A stretch of DNA of 64,000 nt from Flavobacterium hungaricum (GTDB taxonomy: Bacteria > Bacteroidota > Bacteroidia > Flavobacteriales > Flavobacteriaceae): contig NZ_PRDM01000001.1 of assembly GCF_015182285.1 (NCBI RefSeq), positions 248,001 to 312,000 of the forward strand, given 5' to 3'. A program made the position numbers and the translations under genes. The notes beneath the pieces were generated by a model that was not told the origin of the DNA, searched no databases, and saw nothing but the letters and a program-made list of their open reading frames with translations. This document shows, piece after piece, positions 8,749-18,104 of the stretch (positions are counted from its first letter, which is position 1; every line of letters begins with the position of its first letter).

Positions 8749-9864
8749 CTAAAAAACTAAAGTCGTTGTCTCAGACAAATCAGAATTAAAATGAACAAAT
8801 GAAGCAGGAAACCCCGCTTTAATTTTTCCGTATCGATCTCCTAATCCGATCGCGTCTGCAACACGGCAGGTTGCCATTTTTAGGGCTTCATCTACCGAAG
8901 CATTTAAATATTGGTGTGCATTCTGTACCGCTTCTTCCATAGAAATTGTCGCTCCAGCCAGATTTCCGTCTTCATTTCTGTAAAAGCCATTTACCAAATG
9001 CGCATCAAAATTATCCCATTTAAAACTTTCAACTTTGCGTCCCAAGAAAGTAGCATCGCTTATCAAGAAGAATTTTTCTTTTTTTAATTGGTACGCTATT
9101 TTAGCTGCTGCATAATCGGAGTGAACACCGTCTAGAATCACGGGAGCAAATACATTTTCGTTTTCAAAAACAGCACCAACCAAGCCCGGTTCGCGATGCC
9201 CGAATTGTGTCATGGCATTAAACAAATGCGTAACGAGTTTTATACCTTTAGAAAAATAATGCTGTGCTTCTTTATAAGTAACGGTCGAATGTCCGATCGA
9301 AATTACAAAACCACTTGCCAAAAGCATCTCAAGCTGTTCGTCTGTAAAACATTCGGGCGCAATTGTAATTACTTTAATCACATCTTTTCCGTATTCGATA
9401 ATTTCTTCAAGTTCAGCATTTGTAGGTTTTCGAACCTGATCGATGCTGTGCGCGCCGCGTTTCAACGGATTGAGAAACGGACCTTCTAAATGCATTCCGA
9501 TTACGCCGTTATTGTGCTTGTTTCTATAACTGCGTACTGCTTCAATTCCTTGCAGAATGGTTGCTCGAGAAGAAGAGATCAGACAAGGCAGTACGTGAGT
9601 TGTGCCATATTTCAGGCTTGCATCATAAATATCTTGAATTGTTTCTTCTGTCGGACTTTGACTGAAATATTTTTTCTCGCCTCCGTTTATCTGAATATCA
9701 ATAAAACCAGCCGCAATGTGTTTTCCTTTTAAATCAATTATCTCAATATCGTGAGGAGTTTCTTTTTGAATAGAAAGTATAATGCCGTTTTCAATAATAA
9801 TTACTCCGTTAGTTATTATTTCTTCGCCCGTATGTATTGTTGTATTGATAATTGCTTGTTTCAT
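8749..9864 (-). CDS. nagA: N-acetylglucosamine-6-phosphate deacetylase
   Basis: 371 aa, typical for NagA. It removes acetate from GlcNAc-6-phosphate in amino-sugar and peptidoglycan recycling. Amidohydrolase-fold motifs: GFIDIQINGG (55-62, where NagA has Q-x-N rather than the usual H-x-H), metal ligand E127 in MHLEGPFLNPLKRGAH, H192 in ISIGHST, H213 in THLFNAM, LDGVHSD, and catalytic D270 in LISDAT. All expected residues are present. No nagB is adjacent; the gene stands alone on the minus strand. Confidence 0.95.
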   Translation of the reverse strand: MKQAIINTTIHTGEEIITNGVIIIENGIILSIQKETPHDIEIIDLKGKHIAAGFIDIQINGGEKKYFSQSPTEETIQDIYDASLKYGTTHVLPCLISSSRATILQGIEAVRSYRNKHNNGVIGMHLEGPFLNPLKRGAHSIDQVRKPTNAELEEIIEYGKDVIKVITIAPECFTDEQLEMLLASGFVISIGHSTVTYKEAQHYFSKGIKLVTHLFNAMTQFGHREPGLVGAVFENENVFAPVILDGVHSDYAAAKIAYQLKKEKFFLISDATFLGRKVESFKWDNFDAHLVNGFYRNEDGNLAGATISMEEAVQNAHQYLNASVDEALKMATCRVADAIGLGDRYGKIKAGFPASFVHFNSDLSETTTLVF

Positions 9865-10288
9865 TTTTTTAGCTCGTTTAGAGTTTGGATAATGCCGAGA
9901 TTTATTCTTTAAAAGATTTGCTTACAGTCAAATAAAAAATGTTTTATCTGCTTCTTCCTGATAAGGAATGTGTTTAATCTGCGTTGTAATCTAGAAACCC
10001 AATTTGAAAATCAAATCAGCAGCTTTCTTAAGAGACGAATTTAAGTTAATTTGAATAAAATAAAGAGAGTACTTTCAAATTTCTGTTTTCAAATTTATTC
10101 TGTTTTACTTTGGATTTAAAGCTGTTTTATGGTGAAAAAAGATTCGAATAAAAAAGCGAATAAAATTTTAAGAAATAATGGCTGAAATCTTTAAAATAAA
10201 ACGGTTAAAGCTGTGAATCTTTAACGCTTTTGAGCTAAAAAATAATTATTTTTGCAACTCAATTTTAGACCAGAAAATAACAAACCAT
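9865..10288. other. 424-bp intergenic region between nagA and the FAD/Fe-S oxidase
   Basis: Divergent genes flank it. AT-rich with no ORF or clear repeat; apart from the -7 box at 10247-10254, I see nothing identifiable. Confidence 0.5.
10247..10254 (+). promoter_or_regulatory. -7 box for the FAD/Fe-S oxidase
   Basis: TATTTTTG matches TAnnTTTG, 35 bases before the ATG at 10289. Confidence 0.45.
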
Positions 10289-13195
10289 ATGTCCATTCAA
10301 AAAGAATTAGATCTCTTGGCCGCATCGCTGGAAGGAACACTTTTATACGATGATCTTCATAAAACCCTTTACTCAACAGATGCTTCTGTTTATCGTATCA
10401 AACCCAAAGCGGTAGCAATACCCAAAACAGAAGAAGACATTGCCAAATTGATCGCCTTTGCGGCGAAGCATGAAATTTCGATTACGCCTAGAACTGCGGG
10501 GACTTCACTAGCTGGACAAACAGTAGGCGATGGACTTGTTATTGATGTTTCGAAGAACTTTACAAAAATTCTTTCTTTTGATGCAGAGAAGAAAACCGTA
10601 ACGGTGCAGCCCGGAGTAATTCGCGATGAATTGAATATATTCTTAAAACCGCACGGTGTGTTTTTTGCCCCGATTACATCAACTTCAAACCGTGCCATGA
10701 TTGGCGGAATGGTCGGAAATAATTCTTCGGGAACAACTTCAATTCGTTATGGTGTTACGCGCGATAAAATTGTTGAAGTAAAAGGATTTTTGAGTGATGG
10801 TTCTAAAGTTGTTTTTAAAGATTTGACTTCGGCAGAATTCATCGAAAAGACAAAAGGAAATACTTTAGAAAATAAAATATACAAAGCACTTTACGACGAA
10901 CTGTCTGATAAAGGAACTCAGGAAGAAATTATAAAAGAATTTCCGAAACCAGAAATTCACAGACGAAATACAGGTTATGCCGTAGATATTCTGCTAAAAT
11001 CAGATTTGTTTGGCGGTACAGAACCGACTATAAATCTTGGAAAACTGCTTTGCGGAAGCGAGGGGACGCTGGCTTTTACCACCGAAGTAACGTTAAAAAC
11101 AGACGATTTGCCACCGGTGCATAATATTATGGTAGTAGCGCATTATCATACCATTCAGGAATCTTTAGAATCGGTTGTGGTGGCAATGAAACATCATTTG
11201 TACACTTGCGAAATGATCGACGATACGATTTTAGATTGTACCAAAACCAATCGAGAACATGTTAAAAACCGTTTCTTTTTAGTTGGAGAACCCAAAGCCA
11301 TTATGATGTTTGAAGTAGCGTCGCATTCGCTAGAAGATGCCGAAAAACAAGCAGACGCCTTGATCGCCGATTTAGAAAAACACAATTTTGGCTACGCAAG
11401 CGTAAAGATTTACGGTGGTGATATTGAGAAGGCAAACGAACTAAGAAAAGCGGGCCTCGGGCTTTTAGGAAGTATTGTCGGAGATGATAAAGCAGCCGAT
11501 TCTATCGAAGATACAGCGGTTGAATTGAGCGATTTACCAGCCTATATTGCAGAATTTTCGGCAATGATGTTAAGTCACGGACAAGAAGCCATTTATTATG
11601 CACATGCGGGAGCAGGGGAGCTGCACTTGCGTCCGGTTTTGAATTTGAAAAAAACTTCAGACTTAAAACTATTTAGAACCATTGCAACCGATGTGGCGTA
11701 TTTGGTTAAAAAATACAGAGGCTCGCTAAGCGGGGAACACGGTGACGGAATTGTACGCGGCGAGTTTATTCCGTTTATGGTTGGGGAAAAGAATTACGAA
11801 TTGTTGAAACGCATAAAACTGGCTTTTGACCCGAATTCGGTTTTGAATATTGGTAAGATTGTAAACGCCTTGAAAATGGACGAAAATCATCGTGTGGTTT
11901 CAGGAAGAGTCGAGCCGGATATTAAAACATTTCAGGATTTCTCAGACAGTTTAGGTGTTTTGCGTGCAGCCGAAAAATGCAACGGTTCTGGCGACTGCCG
12001 TAAACTGCCATCGGCAGGAGGCGCAATGTGCCCGAGTTATCGTGCGACAAAAAATGAGAAAGAAACAACTCGTGCAAGAGCCAATGCGCTGCGCGAATAT
12101 TTGACGTATTCTGAGAAAGAAAATAAATTTGACCAGAAAGAATTATACGAAGTTTTTGAGTTGTGCGTAAGCTGTAAAGCCTGTGCAAGCGAATGTCCGA
12201 GTAACGTAGACGTTGCAACTTTAAAAGCCGAATTTTTATACCAATATCAAAAAGCAAACGGATTTTCTACCCGAAATAAGATTTTTGCCAACAATGCAAA
12301 ATTGAATAAAATGGGAAGTAAATTCCCGTCGATTACAAATTTTATTTCGAATCAGGCGCTTGTTAAAAAAACAATGGGAATTGCGCCAGAAAGACAAGTC
12401 CCGCTTTTGGCTAAAAAAACTTTTAGAAGGTGGTATCAAAACAATAAAACTTCAGTTACAGATTTTCCAAACGGAAGATTGTATTTGTTTGTAGACGAGT
12501 TTACCAATTATTATGATGTTAATATCGGAATCGACGCTTTTGAACTTTTAACAAAACTCGGTTATCAGGTTTTAGTAATTGATCACGAAGAAAGCGGCAG
12601 AACGTATCTTTCTAAAGGATTTTTGGAAGAAGCCAAGAAAATTGCCAATCATAACGTAGCTGTCTTTAAAGATTTAGTGATGTCAAATGCTCCTTTGGTC
12701 GGAATCGAACCTTCGGCAATTCTAACTTTTAGAGACGAATATTTACGTCTAGCAGACGATAAAGAGGCCGCAGAAAAATTATCTCGAAATACTTTTACAA
12801 TTGAAGAATTCTTTAAAAAAGAAATCATCGACGGTAAAATCACAGCCGATTCTTTTTCCGAACAAACAAAAGAAATTAAAATTCACGGGCATTGTCATCA
12901 GAAATCGTTGAGTTCTGTCGAAGCGACTTTTGCGATGCTGAATCTTCCAAAAAATAATACCGTGACAATTTACAATTCGGGCTGCTGCGGTATGGCGGGT
13001 TCTTTTGGTTATGAAAAAGAACATTACCAAGTGAGTATGCAAATGGGTGAGGATACGCTTTTTCCAAAAGTTCGCAATACAGCCGAAAATGTAAAAATTG
13101 CCGCCGCAGGAACAAGCTGCCGCCATCAAATTTATGATGGAACCAAACGAGAAGCACAGCATCCGGTAAGTATTTTGAGAAACTGTTTGCGTTGA
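10289..13195 (+). CDS. fused FAD-linked oxidase / Fe-S oxidoreductase (D-lactate or 2-hydroxyacid dehydrogenase type)
   Basis: 968 aa, a GlcD-GlcF-like fusion. The FAD_binding_4 (PCMH) domain comes first, with ITPRTAGTSLAGQTVGDGLV and GGMVGNNSSGTTSIRYG. The FAD-oxidase C-terminal domain follows (GSEGTLAFTTEVTLK; AHAGAGELHLRPVLNL; LSGEHGDGIVRGEF). Then come two Cys clusters for 4Fe-4S centres (KCNGSGDCRK...AMCPSYRA and CVSCKACASECPSNVD) and CCG-type motifs (HGHCHQKS and NSGCCGMAGSFGYE). Such enzymes oxidise D-lactate or related 2-hydroxyacids and pass electrons to quinone. The exact substrate is not readable. No operon partner is visible. Confidence 0.92.
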   Translation: MSIQKELDLLAASLEGTLLYDDLHKTLYSTDASVYRIKPKAVAIPKTEEDIAKLIAFAAKHEISITPRTAGTSLAGQTVGDGLVIDVSKNFTKILSFDAEKKTVTVQPGVIRDELNIFLKPHGVFFAPITSTSNRAMIGGMVGNNSSGTTSIRYGVTRDKIVEVKGFLSDGSKVVFKDLTSAEFIEKTKGNTLENKIYKALYDELSDKGTQEEIIKEFPKPEIHRRNTGYAVDILLKSDLFGGTEPTINLGKLLCGSEGTLAFTTEVTLKTDDLPPVHNIMVVAHYHTIQESLESVVVAMKHHLYTCEMIDDTILDCTKTNREHVKNRFFLVGEPKAIMMFEVASHSLEDAEKQADALIADLEKHNFGYASVKIYGGDIEKANELRKAGLGLLGSIVGDDKAADSIEDTAVELSDLPAYIAEFSAMMLSHGQEAIYYAHAGAGELHLRPVLNLKKTSDLKLFRTIATDVAYLVKKYRGSLSGEHGDGIVRGEFIPFMVGEKNYELLKRIKLAFDPNSVLNIGKIVNALKMDENHRVVSGRVEPDIKTFQDFSDSLGVLRAAEKCNGSGDCRKLPSAGGAMCPSYRATKNEKETTRARANALREYLTYSEKENKFDQKELYEVFELCVSCKACASECPSNVDVATLKAEFLYQYQKANGFSTRNKIFANNAKLNKMGSKFPSITNFISNQALVKKTMGIAPERQVPLLAKKTFRRWYQNNKTSVTDFPNGRLYLFVDEFTNYYDVNIGIDAFELLTKLGYQVLVIDHEESGRTYLSKGFLEEAKKIANHNVAVFKDLVMSNAPLVGIEPSAILTFRDEYLRLADDKEAAEKLSRNTFTIEEFFKKEIIDGKITADSFSEQTKEIKIHGHCHQKSLSSVEATFAMLNLPKNNTVTIYNSGCCGMAGSFGYEKEHYQVSMQMGEDTLFPKVRNTAENVKIAAAGTSCRHQIYDGTKREAQHPVSILRNCLR

Positions 13196-13442
13196 GAGAT
13201 GGCACGCAGATGACACGGATTCACTTCGTGAAAACGCGGATAAACGCGGATTTTTTTTGTTTTGTCTTGAGTTTAGCCGCAGATTATTAAGATTAAAATG
13301 ATTTTGTTTCACGCAGGTTTACAGATTAAAGCAGATTTAACTAAGATTTTTATTAAATCATTCTACGCCAATCAGCCTAAATTTTTTTAGATCTGCGTGA
13401 AATTGATATTAAAATAATCTGTGCTAATCATTTTAATCAGTA
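13196..13442. repeat. degenerate intergenic repeats after the FAD/Fe-S oxidase
   Basis: No gene. The DNA is made of diverged short units such as CACGGATTCACTTCGTG, CGCGGATAAACGCGGATT and ATCTGCGTGAAATTG, resembling the units inside the adjacent tandem array. Confidence 0.5.
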
Positions 13443-14232
13443 GCAAAAAAAGAAACCCGCGCTAACCAGTTAAATCCGTAGAACCCGTGGACAAAAATAG
13501 TCTCGTTAAAACAAAATTTAATTTTATTAAAGATCGGTGTAATCTTTTTACCAATAAAAATCAGATATATCTGCGTGAGAAAATATAGACAGATATAGAA
13601 AAAATAATTCGTGAATTCGTGGCAAAAAAACAAATTAGCGTAAACCAGTTAAATCCGTAGAACCTGTGGACAAAAATAGTCTCGTTAAAACAAAATTTAA
13701 TTTTATTTAAAGATTGGTGTAATCTTTCTACCAATAAAAATCAGCTATACTGCGAGAGAAAATATAGTCAGATATAGAAAAAATAATTCGTGAATTCGTG
13801 GCAAAAAAAAGAAACCGTGCTAACCAGTTAAATCCGTAGAACCTGTGGACAAAAATAGTCTCGTTAAAACAAAATTTAATTTTATTAAAGATCGGTGTAA
13901 TCTTTCTACCAATAAAAATCAGCTATACTGCGAGAGAAAATATAGTCAGATATAGAAAAAATAATTCGTGAATTCGTGGCAAAAAAAAAGAAACCGTGCT
14001 AACCAGTTAAATCCGTAGAACTCGTAGTCAAAAATAGTCTCGTTAAAACAAAATTTAATTTTATTAAAGATCGGTGTAATCTTTTTACCAATAAAAATCA
14101 GCTATATCTGCGTGAGAAAATATAGACAGATATAGAAAAAATAATTCGTGAATTCGTGGCAAAAAAACAAATTAGCGTAAACCAGCTAAATCCGTATAAC
14201 CCGTGGGCAAAAATAGTCTCGTTAAAACAAAA
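13443..14232. repeat. tandem array, 179-180 bp unit, about 4.4 copies
   Basis: The anchor GTCTCGTTAAAAC recurs at 13500, 13679, 13859, 14038 and 14217 (spacings 179, 180, 179, 179). Each unit reads AACCAGTTAAATCCGTAGAA, then the anchor, a segment ACCAATAAAAATCAG, and ends ATTCGTGAATTCGTGGC plus an A-run. Copies are near identical, differing by a few substitutions and A-run length. The last copy is cut short before the permease promoter. Confidence 0.95.
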
Positions 14233-14240
14233 TCGTTTTA

Positions 14241-14248
14241 TATATTTG
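14241..14248 (+). promoter_or_regulatory. -7 box for the permease
   Basis: TATATTTG matches TAnnTTTG, just beyond the last tandem repeat and 79 bases before the ATG at 14328. Confidence 0.4.
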
Positions 14249-14327
14249 ATATAAAGATAATTTTTGCATTATTTGCAAAATAAAAGCATTAAGTCTCTAT
14301 TAAATTAATTTAACCGCAAGGCACTAT

Positions 14328-16262
14328 ATGGCATTTTCAAGTTTATTCCGAAAAAAGACGGTACAAGATATATTAAAACAAGTTGCAAAAAACGAAGCAG
14401 ACGGTCATGAGGCGTTAGGCAAACACCTTACGACAAGAGATTTAACTGCATTCGGAATCGCTGCAATTGTTGGAGCAGGAATCTTTAGTACTATCGGAAA
14501 AGCCAGTGCAGACGGCGGACCAGCTGTAATTTTCTTGTTTCTTTTTACCGCTTTGGCCTGTAGTTTTGCGGCTTTTGCTTACGCCGAATTTGCTTCGATG
14601 GTTCCCGTTTCAGGAAGTGCTTATACGTACTCGTATGTGGCTTTTGGGGAAATAATTGCCTGGATCATTGGTTGGGCATTAATCATGGAATATGCCGTAG
14701 GAAACATAACGGTCGCCATATCCTGGAGTGACTATTTTACCGGACTGCTCCATAGCGGCGGAATCGATTTACCGCAATGGATTCAGATGGATTATTTGAC
14801 TGCTTCAAGCGGTTTTAAAGATGCCGAAGCCTTAATGCGCGGCGGAAAATCTTTCGATAATTTAAGTACAGCACTGCAGCAGGCACATACAGCCTGGACT
14901 ACTTCTCCAACAATTGGTTCCTTTCATTTTGTAACCGATATTCCAGCTTTATTTATAATTATATTAATTACCGCTTTGGTTTACAGAGGGATGAAAGAAT
15001 CTCGTAACGCGAGTAATCTAATGGTTGTAATAAAACTTTGTGTGGTTCTTTTGGTAATTGCAGTTGGGGTATTTTATGTAGATACCGCCAATTGGGATCC
15101 GTTTGCGCCAAATGGAGTAGGAGGAGTTTTAAAAGGGGTGTCAGCAGTATTTTTTGCCTATATTGGCTTTGATGCTATCTCGACAACAGCCGAAGAATGC
15201 AAAAATCCGCAAAGAGATTTACCTCGTGGTATGATGTGGGCGATTATCATTTGTACGATTTTATATATTGCTATTGCCTTGGTTTTGACCGGAATGGTAA
15301 AATATAACGAACTTAATGTGGGTGACCCATTAGCATTTGTTTTCGAAAAATTAGATCTAAAATGGATGTCAGGAATTATCGCCGTAAGTGCGGTTGTGGC
15401 CATGGCCAGTGTTTTATTGGTTTTTCAAATGGGACAGCCGAGAATCTGGATGAGTATGAGCCGAGACGGATTACTGCCAAAGAAATTTTCAACTGTTCAC
15501 CCAAGATTTAAAACACCCTCTTTTGCTACAATCGTAACGGGTTTTGTGGTGGCAGTACCAGCTTTATTTTTAAACCTTACAATGGTAACCGATTTATGCA
15601 GTATCGGAACTTTATTTGCCTTCGTATTGGTTTGTGCTGGAGTTTTAGTACTTCAAAATAAACCAGAAATTCCGAGAGGAAAATTCAAAACGCCTTATAT
15701 CAATTCAAAATATATTCTGCCTGTTTTAATGATTGCCGGCTTGTATTATGCTTTCGCATTCAACAACAAAGCAACAATGGCTTTTATTAACAACGAATCA
15801 CAGACTTTTGATGCCACAACAATTGTAACATCATTAGATCAAGAAGAATCAGCAAAAGTCTTCAATTACTTAAAAAGTATTGACGTACATAATAAAACAG
15901 CCGAAACTTCTGATTTAGAGCATTTATTAGGCCAATACCAAGAGGATGAAGCCAAATACGCCGAAGTTGTAAAAGGACTTCCTATCAGTGATTTAAATAA
16001 GTACGAAACAGGTTTCAGTTTATTCAAACACAAAATCCCAATGTGGATTTTCTTATTCGTTGTAGTAGGATTAGCAGTTTGGTCTTTCAGACAAAACTTG
16101 TCTTTGATTCCGCTTTTAGGATTAATCTGCTGTCTTTACATGATGGCCGAATTAAGCGTTTGGAACTGGATTTACTTTACTATTTGGCTATTAATCGGAT
16201 TGTTTATTTACTTTACCTATAGTCGAAAAAATAGTAAGCTAAATGGGCAGGTTATTAGTTAA
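14328..16262 (+). CDS. APC-superfamily amino-acid permease (cationic amino-acid transporter-like)
   Basis: 644 aa integral membrane protein. The first helices carry the APC signature DLTAFGIAAIVGAGIFSTIGK and GGPAVIFLFLFTALACSFAA...YAEFASMVPVSGSAYTY. The FFAYIGFDAISTTAEECKNPQRDLP segment is the classic CAT/YfnA consensus. It probably takes up cationic or other amino acids by proton symport. Odd points are two hydrophilic insertions: about residues 140-200 and a longer charged one of roughly 80 residues (TFDATTIVTSLDQEESAKV...LFKHK) before the last three helices. It lies on the same strand as the oxidase but is separated from it by the tandem array. Confidence 0.9.
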   Translation: MAFSSLFRKKTVQDILKQVAKNEADGHEALGKHLTTRDLTAFGIAAIVGAGIFSTIGKASADGGPAVIFLFLFTALACSFAAFAYAEFASMVPVSGSAYTYSYVAFGEIIAWIIGWALIMEYAVGNITVAISWSDYFTGLLHSGGIDLPQWIQMDYLTASSGFKDAEALMRGGKSFDNLSTALQQAHTAWTTSPTIGSFHFVTDIPALFIIILITALVYRGMKESRNASNLMVVIKLCVVLLVIAVGVFYVDTANWDPFAPNGVGGVLKGVSAVFFAYIGFDAISTTAEECKNPQRDLPRGMMWAIIICTILYIAIALVLTGMVKYNELNVGDPLAFVFEKLDLKWMSGIIAVSAVVAMASVLLVFQMGQPRIWMSMSRDGLLPKKFSTVHPRFKTPSFATIVTGFVVAVPALFLNLTMVTDLCSIGTLFAFVLVCAGVLVLQNKPEIPRGKFKTPYINSKYILPVLMIAGLYYAFAFNNKATMAFINNESQTFDATTIVTSLDQEESAKVFNYLKSIDVHNKTAETSDLEHLLGQYQEDEAKYAEVVKGLPISDLNKYETGFSLFKHKIPMWIFLFVVVGLAVWSFRQNLSLIPLLGLICCLYMMAELSVWNWIYFTIWLLIGLFIYFTYSRKNSKLNGQVIS

Positions 16263-16300
16263 GAGTTATTTGTAAAAAGTAAAAAAGTTATATGTTAGAA

Positions 16301-16336
16301 GCCGTTTTGAGATTATTCTTAGAACGGCATTTTTAT
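16301..16336 (+). terminator. hairpin terminator after the permease
   Basis: GCCGTT (16301-16306) pairs with AACGGC (16323-16328) around a 16-base loop, followed by ATTTTTATTTT. Confidence 0.55.
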
Positions 16337-16371
16337 TTTAGCAACGAACGATTAATTATCAAGAAAAAAAT

Positions 16372-16420
16372 CGCCACGTATTCACGAATTGATTATAAAA
16401 AAATTCGTGAATTCGTGGCG
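16372..16420. repeat. long inverted repeat between convergent genes
   Basis: CGCCACGTATTCACGAATT pairs almost perfectly with AATTCGTGAATTCGTGGCG around a 12-base AT-rich loop (19-bp stem with one mismatch). The right arm contains the ATTCGTGAATTCGTGGC unit of the 13.4-14.2 kb array. It may act as a terminator for either convergent gene. Confidence 0.85.
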
Positions 16421-16449
16421 AAAAACAACAAAGTATTTATACAGAATAA

Positions 16450-17667
16450 TTAGTGAAATTCGTGTTTCAAAATTCCCAGTTCCACCATGCATTCCTTCAT
16501 CATATGATAGGTACGCTCAATATCATTATCCAAACCAATAGAAAAACGAATCAAACCATCGGTTAATCCCATTTCGGCCTGTTCTTCTAACGGAATTTCG
16601 CTGGAAGTTGAGGTTCCCGGCGCGCTGAACAACGTTTTATAAAAACCTAAACTCACCGCCAGATAACCTAAATTTCTGGCTTGCATCAACTCCATTAATT
16701 CATTGGCTTTTGCCAAAGTTCCTACATCAATTGTAAGCATTCCCCCAAAACCATATTCTGGATTAATCATGGTTTTGTATAATTCATGACTCGGATGACT
16801 TTTCAATCCAGGATAAACCGTTTTTAAACCGTCTTTTTCAAATTGATCTGCCAGAAAATGGGCATTATGACTGTGTTGTTTAATTCGGATATGAAGCGTA
16901 CGCAGGTTTTTCATTACACTAGCCGAACGCAAACTATCCATCGTTGGCCCAAAAAGCATGCTTGCACCCGAATTTACATTTTTCAGCGAATTGATAAATT
17001 CTTTAGAGGCACAAGTTACGCCCCCAACCGTATCACTGCTTCCGTTTATGTATTTCGTCAAACTGTGAATCACAATATCCGCACCTAATTTAGCCGGAGA
17101 AACCGATAAAGGCGAAAACGTATTGTCAACCACTAATTTTAGGTTATGTTTTTTAGCAATTTTTGCCAAACCAGTAATATCCGCCACTTCCAATAGCGGA
17201 TTACTTACCGTTTCGCAATACAAAACTTTCGTTTTTGGTGTAATTGCCGCTTCTACAACATCCAGTTTTGTAATGTCTACAAAGCTCGTTTCGATTCCAA
17301 ATCGCGGTGTAAAATTCTTTAAAAAAGCATAAGTTCCGCCATAAATAGTTCGGCTCGAAACAATATGATCGCCCGCCCCGCAAAGTTGCAGCAAAGTAGG
17401 TGTAATTGCCCCCATTCCCGAAGCCGAAACATTCGCCGTTTCTGTTCCTTCCATCGCTGCCAAAGCCTGATCCAGATACAAATTGCTTGGCGAAGAATGG
17501 CGCGAATACAAATAACAGCCCTCCATATTGCCTTCAAAGGTATCAAACATCGTTTTTGCCGAAAGAAAAGTATAAGTTGAAGAATCAGAAATCGACGGAT
17601 TTACACCGCCAAATTCACCAAAATACTGCAAATCCTGAATTTTATCTGCTGGGTTAAAGTTTTTCAT
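16450..17667 (-). CDS. Cys/Met-metabolism PLP enzyme (cystathionine gamma-synthase / methionine gamma-lyase family)
   Basis: 405 aa from the ATG at 17667; an upstream in-frame start at 17694 lies inside a palindrome and is less likely. A fold-type I PLP enzyme: YSRHSSPSNLYLDQALAAMEG, SASGMGAI, DNTFSPLSV (D181, pyridine N) and the Schiff-base lysine K205 in HSLTKYINGSSD. It catalyses gamma-elimination, gamma-replacement or beta-cleavage of sulfur amino acids. Methionine gamma-lyases usually have Cys two residues after the active-site Tyr; here the motif is Y109-G-G, so a strict methionine gamma-lyase call is doubtful. It is divergent from an Lrp/AsnC regulator, suggesting amino-acid-responsive control. 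Confidence 0.88.
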   Translation of the reverse strand: MKNFNPADKIQDLQYFGEFGGVNPSISDSSTYTFLSAKTMFDTFEGNMEGCYLYSRHSSPSNLYLDQALAAMEGTETANVSASGMGAITPTLLQLCGAGDHIVSSRTIYGGTYAFLKNFTPRFGIETSFVDITKLDVVEAAITPKTKVLYCETVSNPLLEVADITGLAKIAKKHNLKLVVDNTFSPLSVSPAKLGADIVIHSLTKYINGSSDTVGGVTCASKEFINSLKNVNSGASMLFGPTMDSLRSASVMKNLRTLHIRIKQHSHNAHFLADQFEKDGLKTVYPGLKSHPSHELYKTMINPEYGFGGMLTIDVGTLAKANELMELMQARNLGYLAVSLGFYKTLFSAPGTSTSSEIPLEEQAEMGLTDGLIRFSIGLDNDIERTYHMMKECMVELGILKHEFH

Positions 17668-17680
17668 ATAGTTAGTTTTT

Positions 17681-17733
17681 GTTTCAGGTTTCAAGTTTCA
17701 AGTTTCAACAACCTGAAACTTGAAACCTGAAAC
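17681..17733. repeat. inverted repeat in the leader of the PLP-enzyme gene
   Basis: TTTCAGGTTTCAAGTTTCAAG is followed after about 10 bases by its near complement CTGAAACTTGAAACCTGAAA. Each arm is a heptamer-like run (GTTTCA[AG]). The stem would end about 14 bases before the ATG, so it could influence translation or mark a repeat insertion. Confidence 0.75.
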
Positions 17734-17744
17734 ATTTTTTTTTA

Positions 17745-17925
17745 GGAGCTATTCCAGCTTTCCGTTACAAGTCCTCATAAAAAATGCAAAGTTTCTAATG
17801 TTCTAAAAAGAGCTTCTCCCGAAGCCTCGGGAGTCGCTTTTTTAAAACAAGAAACTAATGCCTTTTTTACTCCGGGCTTTCCACTTCAATCTGGGCTAGG
17901 ACTCTCGTTTTCAAAAGAAATTCTA
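17745..17925 (-). repeat. dispersed repeat, TAGCCCCGAT family (inverted copy)
   Basis: It contains CTCCCGAAGCCTCGGGAG, CTCCGGGCTTTCCACTTC and CTGGGCTAGGACT, the reverse of the 5600-5715 element with divergence. With the -7 box at 18019 it accounts for most of the 437-bp gap between the PLP enzyme and the Lrp regulator. Confidence 0.5.
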
Positions 17926-18018
17926 TTCAAAATAAAGTTTAATTAGAAAATTAATCAATCATAAACTGAATAATTAGATTTTAAAACTATAAAAATGTAT
18001 TTATTATGATTTTTAATC

Positions 18019-18026
18019 TAAATTTG
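18019..18026 (+). promoter_or_regulatory. -7 box for the Lrp-family regulator
   Basis: TAAATTTG matches TAnnTTTG, 79 bases before the ATG at 18105. Confidence 0.45.
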
Positions 18027-18104
18027 ATGTAAAAATTATAATTCTATAGATTTTTTTTCTTTCTTTTTACAACAAACAATAAACCATCAACAACAAACAG
18101 CAAT

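Noticed and set aside
12779..13312. 177-aa minus-strand ORF over the 3' end of the FAD/Fe-S oxidase
   Set aside because: It is antisense to conserved CCG-domain motifs and runs into repeat DNA.
13655..13865. DnaA-box-like words (TGTGGACAA) suggesting a replication origin
   Set aside because: They differ from the consensus, are only found in two copies as part of the repeat unit, and no dnaA, dnaN, gyrB or rep genes are near.
13443..14232. CRISPR-like array
   Set aside because: The unit is 179-180 bp and repeated throughout, without unique spacers, and no cas genes are present.
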